A stretch of 38,203 bases of DNA from a virus: positions 1-38,203 of the IMG/VR virus record IMGVR_UViG_3300017968_000022; one strand, written 5' to 3'. Position numbers and translations under genes: made by a program. The notes beneath the pieces were generated by a model that did not search any database, had not been told where the DNA came from, and saw only the letters and a program-made list of their open reading frames with translations. Positions 24,086-31,143 of the stretch are shown one piece after another; positions within the stretch are counted from its first letter, which is position 1, and every line of letters starts with the position of its first letter.

Positions 24086-25235
24086 TTTTAGTTTAGTTAT
24101 ATTAAGAAATCATAGTCTACTCGAATCAGTACGTGATTATTTTTATCAAATGCTGTTACATGATTTTGACGAAGATAAAATTTTTATAACTAACAAAAAC
24201 AATTTAAGATGGCTACTGGGTCGTAAACTTAAAACAACATATGCAGTTGTTATTGAAGAAGGCATTTTGTTTAATAAAAAAATTGAAGATATAATTACCA
24301 GTTCACTTAATGACATAGAACAATATTCGTTAATCGGTCATTTATTAGATAGAAAAAATCGCTATTATCATTTACACCCGCAACATTTTATTATTAATGC
24401 TAGTCATTGGAAACAAATTGATTGTCCAGATTTTACTAAAAAAGCCAATAATAATTTAATTGACATTGAACGTTCTACAGAAAATTTTCATGATGATTAT
24501 ACACCGTTATGGATTAGAAAAAATTCTAATAAAACAATAAAATGTGAAAATTTAAAATTTGGTGGTTTTGTTATTAGTGAAATGTTAAAAAATAATTTAC
24601 TGATTAGACCTTTTCAAGAAGATGAAAGACATACTAAGCAATTTGTTTATTATAGCGACAATGAGCAAGTTAGAGAGCTATTAAAATATGAAAATCTTTC
24701 TGCTAATTCTTACTATTATCCATTAACAACCGGACATCGCAAACAACAGTTTACTAATTTGTATTCAAATTATGTTTCTGTTGCCAATGGAATAGAAAGT
24801 TTAATACGAATTAAAAATGTCTATCAAAAAATAAAAAAAATTACATTTTACGATATATCAATAACTGCATTAATGTTTACAGAATTACTAATTAAAAACT
24901 ACTTAGAAGATTATAAAAGTTTTGTAATTGAATTTAATAAACTATGTACCAAACAGCCATGGGCATTAATTAATGACATTAACGATTTAGACAGTTATAC
25001 TGATGCAGTTGATGTATTACCAATTTTAAAACATTTAAGAAATAATGATGTTGATATAGAATATAAAATTGGCGATATTACTAGATCTTCGATATTGGAA
25101 AATTTAAAAACAGACACGTTGATTAATTTAACCAATGTGTTTGACTATCAGCATAATCTTATACGAAAAGATGAATGGGATTTTTGGTTAAAAAAAACTA
25201 AATCAATATCTATTAAAACTGAAATCCTAAGATAG
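24054..25235 (+). CDS. Orphan 393-residue protein in very AT-rich DNA
   Basis: No family recognised with certainty. The protein is rich in Asn, Ile, Lys, Tyr and Leu and its codons are strongly biased to AAT, TTA and ATT, more than the neighbouring genes. Segments such as TYAVVIEEGILFN (about 61-73), LLDRKNRYYHLHPQHFIIN (about 97-115) and KKITFYDISITALMFTELL (about 265-283) recall glycosyltransferase- or surface-modification-type phage proteins, but I cannot place a catalytic motif. The start overlaps the nuclease gene by 32 nt and has no ribosome binding site. Base composition and lack of T4 equivalents suggest recent acquisition. Confidence 0.7.
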   Translation: MQSSNKVTINDFSLVILRNHSLLESVRDYFYQMLLHDFDEDKIFITNKNNLRWLLGRKLKTTYAVVIEEGILFNKKIEDIITSSLNDIEQYSLIGHLLDRKNRYYHLHPQHFIINASHWKQIDCPDFTKKANNNLIDIERSTENFHDDYTPLWIRKNSNKTIKCENLKFGGFVISEMLKNNLLIRPFQEDERHTKQFVYYSDNEQVRELLKYENLSANSYYYPLTTGHRKQQFTNLYSNYVSVANGIESLIRIKNVYQKIKKITFYDISITALMFTELLIKNYLEDYKSFVIEFNKLCTKQPWALINDINDLDSYTDAVDVLPILKHLRNNDVDIEYKIGDITRSSILENLKTDTLINLTNVFDYQHNLIRKDEWDFWLKKTKSISIKTEILR

Positions 25236-25589
25236 TTTTAATAGATATATTAACTGATTTATTTCTTGAACAACTTCATCGATGATGTTTTGCACATCAC
25301 CGTAGTTGATTGTTTCTTTGAATTCTTCGTATGCAGTTCGTAAATCAATAGCAGATTCAATAATATCTTCAACGTTGGTATAGTTAACTAGTTCAACTCT
25401 GCCACTGTCAACTTGAATATTTCCCGATCTTCCGGACCATGATTCAACTAGCTGATCAACTAAAAGACTGGTTTTATCATAAAAGCCGCCAAGTGCTTGG
25501 TGCTGAGCATAAGACTTAGTTTGCCAGTGATAGTATTTGGTTTGATTGAGATATTCTAAAGAGTATCTTATAATTTGCTCAATGTTCAT
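25227..25589 (-). CDS. Small ferritin/Dps-like helical protein
   Basis: A 120-residue, all-helical protein. The segment YYHWQTKSYAQHQALGGFYD (residues 19-38, H21, H30) followed by LVDQLVESWSG (43-53, D44 or E49) resembles the metal-site helices of Dps/ferritin-like proteins, where an HW pair and a later D..E pair bind iron. The rest is acidic helix (DIIESAIDLRTAYEEF). Small proteins of this look occur in T4-like phages without known function; storage or protection is inference. An AGGAGC site precedes the ATG, and a late element lies inside the end of the oxygenase gene upstream. Its stop overlaps the end of the convergent orphan by 9 nt. Confidence 0.65.
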   Translation of the reverse strand: MNIEQIIRYSLEYLNQTKYYHWQTKSYAQHQALGGFYDKTSLLVDQLVESWSGRSGNIQVDSGRVELVNYTNVEDIIESAIDLRTAYEEFKETINYGDVQNIIDEVVQEINQLIYLLKLS

Positions 25590-25602
25590 GTTGTTGCTCC
25601 TG

Positions 25603-26262
25603 TTAGTATCTGTATTTATTCCAACTTTTTTCTAGTAATGGTATAAATCTAGTTTTGTCTTTTTTGCCATGTGCTATAATATGCAGTCTTGACTCATTAC
25701 TTCTGTTCCATACAGCATGAGGTTTTCCTACATCTATTAGAAATGCACTTCCGTTTGTAAAAGGAATGTTACCCCAATTTTTATATCTAAACTCGCAACC
25801 AGCTGGATTATAAATTGATATGTTTACAGGACTTAGACAACGTTCATGATTGTCTTGGTGTGGTAAAATATAACCTCCTGGCTCAATCCACATAAATCTT
25901 AATCTTTTATATGTTTTGTAAGGAAACGTATTTTTAAAAAACTCTGTAGTAACAGGACATTGATCAGATATCTTTGTCCATTTGTAGGTTGGTTCTTCTA
26001 AAAATTCTCCATCGTAATACATCCAGTCATTAGTATATTCTGCATCAATTCCGTGTAAGCATATACTTTTCCATGTGCCATTGCCTTCGTGTTCTCGGTG
26101 AACAACACATTGATCTTTAACATTGAGTGCTTCTTGATATATTTCTTTCCATGGAATTTCCAAATCTAGTTTAACATACGGGATATTTGTGTCCTGCTGT
26201 AACCAATCCCATATGTCTTTTCCGTTATAATCAGATGTAAAATGCTGTTTGAGTTGTTCCAT
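25603..26262 (-). CDS. 2-oxoglutarate/Fe(II)-dependent oxygenase, aspartyl/asparaginyl hydroxylase-like
   Basis: Uses 2-oxoglutarate, O2 and Fe(II) to hydroxylate an unknown substrate. The 219-residue protein has the iron facial triad in the C-terminal half: PHQDNHE with H135 and D137, then GKPHAVWNRS with H182. R192 (ESRLHIIAHG) is the likely 2-oxoglutarate anchor. GGYILPHQD and the spacing resemble aspartyl/asparaginyl beta-hydroxylases, so a protein substrate is possible. The ATG is exactly 5 nt after a TAAATA whose TAA is the stop codon of gp46, and no ribosome binding site exists, predicting a leaderless late mRNA distinct from the early gp47-gp46 transcript. Confidence 0.82.
   Translation of the reverse strand: MEQLKQHFTSDYNGKDIWDWLQQDTNIPYVKLDLEIPWKEIYQEALNVKDQCVVHREHEGNGTWKSICLHGIDAEYTNDWMYYDGEFLEEPTYKWTKISDQCPVTTEFFKNTFPYKTYKRLRFMWIEPGGYILPHQDNHERCLSPVNISIYNPAGCEFRYKNWGNIPFTNGSAFLIDVGKPHAVWNRSNESRLHIIAHGKKDKTRFIPLLEKSWNKYRY
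25613..25618 (-). promoter_or_regulatory. Late promoter element inside the oxygenase 3' end
   Basis: AATAAATAC on the minus strand codes for the N-K-Y of the oxygenase C-terminus (NKYRY-stop) and lies 23 nt before the ATG of the ferritin-like gene, whose leader has AGGAGC. Confidence 0.5.
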
Positions 26263-26267
26263 ACATG

Positions 26268-26273
26268 TATTTA
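26268..26273 (-). promoter_or_regulatory. Late promoter element (TTAAATAC) overlapping the gp46 stop codon
   Basis: TAAATA starts with the TAA stop of gp46 and is separated from the oxygenase ATG (26262) by exactly 5 nt, so a leaderless start is predicted. Confidence 0.65.
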
Positions 26274-28052
26274 ATGAACACTAACTACTTCAAAATCTTC
26301 ACCAAAAGAAGTAAATCCATTTTCTTTTCTTACATTCATAATACTGTTAACTCTGCCTGTTAATTCATCTTTGTGTGAAATTAAGAAAATGTTTTTTTGT
26401 CGTTCTCTGGTCATTTGTTTAAGAATGGCCATACTGGATTCAACACCTTGTGTGTCCATACCAGAATCAATAAGTTCATCAATGAATAATAGATTAATAG
26501 GTGTGTTTGTAGATTCATAAATGTCTCTAAATGCCCAGCTTAAGCCAAGAATTAATCGATTTCTCTCACCTCTACTTAAATTGTCAAAGTCTAATTCTCT
26601 ACCTAGTTCTGTGATTTCAACAGACAAGTCAGATTGGAATATCACTTCATGCGGTAATCCCAATTGTTCAAGATAATGATTTAGTCTTGCATTTAGATAT
26701 GCTAAGTTCTGATCAATAATTTTTTTACGTATAAATGAATCTTTAGATGTTAGTAGTCTATATAAAAATTCTTGATGCTCTTTGAGTTTGGTTAAACTGT
26801 TAATGTAATCGTAGTCAATATGTTCAATGTTTTTGGTTTGTAAAGTTTCAATTTGTTCTAAATGCGGATTGCTTTCATTGTTTACACGAGCAAGTTCAGT
26901 TTCTAGTGCGTTTAAATTTTGTTTGTGCTGATATGCCTCATCAAGATTACTGTAGTATGTTATAGGTTTTGCTCCTACATCACCAATCTGTTCAATACGA
27001 CTTTGTGTATGTGTTATATTTTGTTGTAGTGTTTGTAGTTGTTGTGTATGCGAATCTATATTTTGTTGTGTATTAGCAATTATTTTTGTATGAGCGGTAT
27101 CGTCATGTATTTCTTGTTCACACATAGGACATGTTTTTTGTTCTAGTGTGTTAATATGCAAATTCAACTGTTCTATTTGTTTTTCTATAGATGTGCTTTC
27201 TCTTACATCGTAGTCTAACTGTTTTTGTAGGCCAGTAAGTTCTGATTGCTGATCTTTCCAAGCAGACAACTGTTTGTGTAACTCTAGTTCACTTTCAATA
27301 TCAATCTTTTTAAGCTCTTCAATTGAAACATTTAACTCTGTGATATTTTTTTCATGTTGATCTTGCCAGGCCTGGCTTTTGATTTTGAATTTTCGAATAG
27401 TTTCTTCAATTTTTTCATTAGCAGACTTTACTGCTTGTATTCTGCTTTCTTCATCTTTGATATCTTCTTTGGTCTGTCTAATCTGTTCTTTGAGCCGGTC
27501 TGCTTTGTTTGACAACTGAGTAATACCTAGTAGTTCTTCAATAATCTCACGTTGTTCAGTTGGCTTCATGGCCAAAAATGGCTGATTATAAGTGTTTAAT
27601 GCCACAAGGTTTTTAAACAGTGCATGACTCATGCCAAACACTCTTGTGATTTCATCTTGTGTCAGTCTGTTTTCGCCTTGTGCTTCGTCGGTGTCTTTTT
27701 CATTGACCACTTGGTCGTCGACAATAAATTTAAAATAGTTGGGTTTTCTACCACGTTCTACTCGATAGCTATGACCATTAACTTCAAAATCACAGCTTAC
27801 ACTCATACCTTTTTGATTGGTTTTGTTGATCAAGTTATCACGTTTGATATTTGTGATAGCATCGCCATACAAACAAAAACTCAATGCATTGATAATTGTG
27901 GTTTTACCTGTGCCGTTTCTTGATCCTTCACCACCAAGATCTAAATTATTACCCAGTACTAAAGTAAGACCAGGTTGATCCAGTTTTACCACTTGAGTAG
28001 CCTGCCCTACACTCATAAAATTTTTAATAGTTAATGATTTTAATTTGATCAT
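26271..28052 (-). CDS. gp46: Recombination nuclease subunit gp46 (Rad50/SbcC-like)
   Basis: ATPase partner of gp47, acting at DNA ends in recombination-dependent replication and host DNA degradation. The 593-residue protein has Walker A GSRNGTGKTT (residues 43-52), long coiled-coil arms on both sides of a zinc hook CPMC (about 306-309), an ABC signature LSRGERNRL, and Walker B INLLFIDELID near the end. The order and length match T4 gp46 (560). It overlaps the gp47 end by 4 nt (ATGA), the usual coupled arrangement for a stoichiometric complex, and shares its sigma70-type promoter. Confidence 0.97.
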   Translation of the reverse strand: MIKLKSLTIKNFMSVGQATQVVKLDQPGLTLVLGNNLDLGGEGSRNGTGKTTIINALSFCLYGDAITNIKRDNLINKTNQKGMSVSCDFEVNGHSYRVERGRKPNYFKFIVDDQVVNEKDTDEAQGENRLTQDEITRVFGMSHALFKNLVALNTYNQPFLAMKPTEQREIIEELLGITQLSNKADRLKEQIRQTKEDIKDEESRIQAVKSANEKIEETIRKFKIKSQAWQDQHEKNITELNVSIEELKKIDIESELELHKQLSAWKDQQSELTGLQKQLDYDVRESTSIEKQIEQLNLHINTLEQKTCPMCEQEIHDDTAHTKIIANTQQNIDSHTQQLQTLQQNITHTQSRIEQIGDVGAKPITYYSNLDEAYQHKQNLNALETELARVNNESNPHLEQIETLQTKNIEHIDYDYINSLTKLKEHQEFLYRLLTSKDSFIRKKIIDQNLAYLNARLNHYLEQLGLPHEVIFQSDLSVEITELGRELDFDNLSRGERNRLILGLSWAFRDIYESTNTPINLLFIDELIDSGMDTQGVESSMAILKQMTRERQKNIFLISHKDELTGRVNSIMNVRKENGFTSFGEDFEVVSVH

Positions 28053-29053
28053 AGTCTGTTATAAATCTCTATCAGTACTGAATTGTCAAATGTTTCAGAA
28101 TCAATATTTTTGAGTTGATCTAACACAATTTCATCAACACTTTGAAATTTGATTTCTCCAGCAAACTCCATTTCATCTTCTAGTTCTTTGTGCGGAAGCA
28201 AACTGATCTCTCTTAGACTATATGTGTTTTGAAAATTTTCTTTGATAAAGTTTGCTTCTTCATATGTGACATCAATGTCAATTTTGATTCTTACATGTGT
28301 TTCTGGTTCAAGATAATCGTCTGGTGCTTCCAACAGTTTGCTGAGCATAATAGTTCTGTATTTTGGACCATCAGGCCAAATTACAAATTTAGGATCTTGT
28401 GACCATTCTAATAACATACAGCCACGATCGTTGTCCCATGCATCTGCATAGTTGTGAGCAAATGGAGATCCAATGTAACTGACGTTCTTTCTGTGTTGTC
28501 GCTTGTGAAAATGTCCTGTAAAAACTCGTTCTACATTGCTGAAATGTGAGTCATTTAATTCGCCGTGATCGGGCATTTCTACCATGGCATTCATTTTAAA
28601 GTTTGGCAGTTCAAAATGACCAAACATGTATTTGGCTTTGATGTTTTTTATTTTTTTCCATTCGTTGCCAACTAACCATGGAACAAGTGCCACATCATCT
28701 TTGACTGTGATATCATTGATAACTGTCACATTAGGAATTTCTTCAGCAAACACTACAGATGATATTTCACGTTTGTCTCTGTAAAACAAATCATGATTGC
28801 CTACAAGAAAATATGTGTGTTCAAATGCTTCACTGAGTCGTTTAAGGTTAGAAATTGAATAGTTTAGTGTACTGATATTAATTGAGCTTCTGTGATGATG
28901 CCAATCACCCAAAAAGATACAGGTTTCTGCACCAAACTCTTTGGCTTGGTCAATGAACCAGTTTACAAAATTTTCACAATCGTTGTTGTGCTGTCTTGAA
29001 TTGTTTTTTAAACCAAAATGGATGTCTGTGAAACAGGCCGCTTTTTTAAACAT
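28049..29053 (-). CDS. gp47: Recombination nuclease subunit gp47 (Mre11/SbcD-like)
   Basis: Metallophosphoesterase nuclease that works with gp46. The 334-residue protein shows all phosphoesterase motifs in order: FTDIHFG (D-x-H), FLGDWHHHRSS (GDxxH), FLVGNHDLFYRD (GNHD), then GHFELPNF and VFTGHFHKRQ (GHxH). T4 gp47 has 339 residues. It is preceded by a perfect consensus sigma70 promoter and a short leader with only a weak GAG before the ATG. It is the first gene of the gp47-gp46 operon and lies just downstream of gp55. Confidence 0.97.
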   Translation of the reverse strand: MFKKAACFTDIHFGLKNNSRQHNNDCENFVNWFIDQAKEFGAETCIFLGDWHHHRSSINISTLNYSISNLKRLSEAFEHTYFLVGNHDLFYRDKREISSVVFAEEIPNVTVINDITVKDDVALVPWLVGNEWKKIKNIKAKYMFGHFELPNFKMNAMVEMPDHGELNDSHFSNVERVFTGHFHKRQHRKNVSYIGSPFAHNYADAWDNDRGCMLLEWSQDPKFVIWPDGPKYRTIMLSKLLEAPDDYLEPETHVRIKIDIDVTYEEANFIKENFQNTYSLREISLLPHKELEDEMEFAGEIKFQSVDEIVLDQLKNIDSETFDNSVLIEIYNRL

Positions 29054-29076
29054 AAAATTATCTCAAAGTTTTTTAA

Positions 29077-29105
29077 ATTATACTAGATTTTTATGTAAAT
29101 GTCAA
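29077..29105 (-). promoter_or_regulatory. Perfect sigma70 consensus promoter of gp47-gp46
   Basis: On the minus strand TTGACA (29105-29100), 17 nt, TATAAT (29082-29077): full consensus at both boxes and optimal spacing. It begins 4 nt after the gp55 stop codon. Confidence 0.85.
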
Positions 29106-29109
29106 ATGA

Positions 29110-29940
29110 CTATTTGTTCTTGGTATCGATGCTGTCAATGGTTGGACCAAATTCTGATTTTACTTTGAGTTCATGTTCTAGTTGTCTAGTAAATGAAGGA
29201 GTCTGTCCAGCTTCTTGTAGTATATCATCTCTAATACTCTGATGTTTCTTTTCAAGATTCAAAATCCTAGTAAAAGAATTGGTTATGGCCGCAGTATAAT
29301 AAGCAAAAGGATTTTGTGATTTGGATTCATCAAACTGTAATCCTATTTGACTCAACTGTAACAATGCCTGAGATTGCATTTCATCGTTGTAGGTGTATCC
29401 TCTCCAGTTTCCTCTACTGCCATATCTTTCACAGAGCTTGATAAACATTCTTCCCAGTTTGTCTGTAATTCTACCATTTTCTAAACTGAATTGATTGTGT
29501 CCAGCATGATGGCTGATTCCCACAACTCTCCAGTTGTCTGTGTCATCTAATACATAGTGTTTGAATGGAATAAAATTCAATTTGACTTTGGTATCTGCTA
29601 TGGTTTTGGGATTAGATTTTCTATCCGGATCATCTGGAATGTGATCAAATGTGTATGCTCGAATAACCACATCTTGATCTTTGATATCTCTAGTTTTAAT
29701 CTCATGCTCGCCTAGTTTGGCTTTGGTAACACCTAATTCTTCACATTTGAGTTGTGATAGTCTTTCTGCCCTGGCTTGTCTGGCTTCTTTGATTTTGGCT
29801 TTGGTCATTTTTTCAATGCCTTCACGCACAATCAAATCGTAGTCACGATACATTGGGTCTTCATACCAACAAAAGCTGTTTTTACTTTTGTGTATTTCTT
29901 TGAGAATGTCTCTGTTGTTTAAATAATTTACTCTTCGCAT
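29110..29940 (-). CDS. gp55: Late-transcription sigma factor gp55
   Basis: Small sigma-like factor that directs host RNA polymerase to TATAAATA late promoters. I choose the ATG at 29940 (MRRVNYLNNRDILKEIHKSK), 276 residues; the frame from 29979 would run through the promoter. The C-terminal half matches T4 gp55: GYTYNDEMQSQALLQL, FDESKSQNPFAYYTAAITNS and RILNLEKKHQSIRDDIL correspond to the T4 segments around EMIADGIEASI, FDETKYKNPHAYITQA and RIKKERKE. Residues 80-165 are an insertion relative to T4 (185 residues). The promoter is sigma70-type with the -10 box 9 nt from the ATG and no ribosome binding site. The many late elements in the window are its expected targets. Confidence 0.9.
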   Translation of the reverse strand: MRRVNYLNNRDILKEIHKSKNSFCWYEDPMYRDYDLIVREGIEKMTKAKIKEARQARAERLSQLKCEELGVTKAKLGEHEIKTRDIKDQDVVIRAYTFDHIPDDPDRKSNPKTIADTKVKLNFIPFKHYVLDDTDNWRVVGISHHAGHNQFSLENGRITDKLGRMFIKLCERYGSRGNWRGYTYNDEMQSQALLQLSQIGLQFDESKSQNPFAYYTAAITNSFTRILNLEKKHQSIRDDILQEAGQTPSFTRQLEHELKVKSEFGPTIDSIDTKNK

Positions 29941-29949
29941 GTTGTGTTT

Positions 29950-29979
29950 ATTATAAGTGTATTGGGTAACAAAAGTCAA
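29950..29979 (-). promoter_or_regulatory. Sigma70-type promoter of gp55
   Basis: On the minus strand TTGACT (29979-29974), 18 nt, TATAAT (29955-29950). The ATG follows 9 nt later, so the leader would be only 2-3 nt. Confidence 0.75.
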
Positions 29980-30034
29980 CCTTTTATGTTTATCTTTTTT
30001 ATTTTTTTAGATAAAATACAGTTTTAATTTTGTC

Positions 30035-30042
30035 TATAAATA
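30035..30042 (+). promoter_or_regulatory. Late promoter TATAAATA of the baseplate operon, leaderless spacing
   Basis: A perfect late octamer separated by exactly 5 nt from the ATG at 30048. A T4-type start would be the A of that ATG. It is divergent from the gp55 promoter, so the late sigma gene and a late operon lie back to back. Confidence 0.8.
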
Positions 30043-30047
30043 TGTTT

Positions 30048-30848
30048 ATGACAATCTCAAACGACTTTAGAGCTAAATTACAAGCCAAACCCGGTGCAAT
30101 ACGTGAAGTGTATGGCATAAAAAACGATTCAGCTAATTTGCTAGGCCCTATAGCTAGATCAAACGGCATGATCATGCCTTACACACCAGCTATACAAGTA
30201 AACCAAGCAGTGGTTGATTACGCACAATACAATTTGCCACAAACAAATTTTGATTACTTTGCATTTGCTAGAAGAAGTTCTCCTACATTTTCTGTGACAG
30301 CACCATATACAGCACAAGATCAAGAAGAAGCTAGATACATGTTGGCTGTGATTCATTTTTTAAGAACAGTTACCATGAGTTATTATGGCATTCAAAACAA
30401 AGAAAAGCGTGGTATACCGCCCCCGGTTTTACTGTTCAGTGCCTATGGTCCATACATGTATGAAAAAGTGCCAGTACTGGTCAGAAACGTGAGTTTTGGT
30501 CTAGATCAAGAAATTGATTATGTGCCAGCCGGAGCTCCATCCACTAGTGTAGCTACCAATACTCAAGAAGCATATAGAGTCATTAATGGTATTCCATACT
30601 CGTATGAAGAAATACAACAAATGAATGTGGAAGCAACAGAATTTAACGATGGAGAATACGGAACACCTCTTAGTATTCAAAGCACAATTGACAATGCAGT
30701 GGCAAAAAGTTTTGTGCCCACTGTGTTAACAATTTTTATGGATCTAGTGTATGCTCCTATACCAAGCAATGTCAGAGACAACTTTAATCTTGATGATTTT
30801 CGTAAAGGCAAATACCTAGGAGATCCGGGCACTGGAGGATTTATTTAA
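30048..30848 (+). CDS. gp48: Baseplate tail-tube cap protein, gp48-like
   Basis: A 266-residue baseplate protein that caps or initiates the tail tube. I use the ATG at 30048 (MTISNDFRAKLQAKPGAIRE) because it lies at leaderless spacing from a perfect late promoter; the TTG at 30030 and ATG at 30042 fall inside or before the promoter. Segments DYFAFARRSSPTFSVTAPYT and PVLLFSAYGPYMYEKVPVLV followed by SFGLDQEIDYVP look like the tube-fold strands of gp48/gp54. The choice of gp48 over gp54 rests on synteny with gp53 and gp5. Its stop overlaps the next ATG (TAATG). Confidence 0.65.
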   Translation: MTISNDFRAKLQAKPGAIREVYGIKNDSANLLGPIARSNGMIMPYTPAIQVNQAVVDYAQYNLPQTNFDYFAFARRSSPTFSVTAPYTAQDQEEARYMLAVIHFLRTVTMSYYGIQNKEKRGIPPPVLLFSAYGPYMYEKVPVLVRNVSFGLDQEIDYVPAGAPSTSVATNTQEAYRVINGIPYSYEEIQQMNVEATEFNDGEYGTPLSIQSTIDNAVAKSFVPTVLTIFMDLVYAPIPSNVRDNFNLDDFRKGKYLGDPGTGGFI

Positions 30849-31141
30849 TGGCTACTAAAAAAAATTCACCGTATTATAGAACAAGAGTGATAAATGACTA
30901 TCTTGACATCATTGACATGCCTGTTATAAAGTCCAGCAGTAATGATCAATACTATACAGTAGAGAGCAAATATGATCGTAGACCAGATCTATTAGCATAT
31001 GATTTATACGGAGACACAAGATTGTGGTGGGTGTTTGTGAGAAGAAATATGAATAAAATTCAAGACCCAATAAATGATTTTAGAGCTGGTATCACAATTA
31101 GACTGCCAGACAAAACAGCACTAGCAGGCATAGTGAATTAA
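30848..31141 (+). CDS. gp53: Baseplate wedge protein, gp53-like
   Basis: A 97-residue baseplate wedge component. The central pattern YTVESKYDRRPDLLAYDLYG followed by LWWVFVRRNMNKIQDPINDF is the gp53 signature (RPD, YG, WW, DP) with a LysM-like end (GITIRLPDK). T4 gp53 has 196 residues, so this is the short marine form carrying only the conserved core. Translation is coupled to the gp48-like gene by TAATG, and the next gene starts 2 nt after its stop, so the four-gene block is one late operon up to at least the hub gene. Confidence 0.88.
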   Translation: MATKKNSPYYRTRVINDYLDIIDMPVIKSSSNDQYYTVESKYDRRPDLLAYDLYGDTRLWWVFVRRNMNKIQDPINDFRAGITIRLPDKTALAGIVN

Positions 31142-31143
31142 AA

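Noticed and set aside
30030-30047. TTG start at 30030 and ATG at 30042 for the gp48-like gene.
   Set aside because: Both lie inside or before the TATAAATA element and so before the predicted transcript start.
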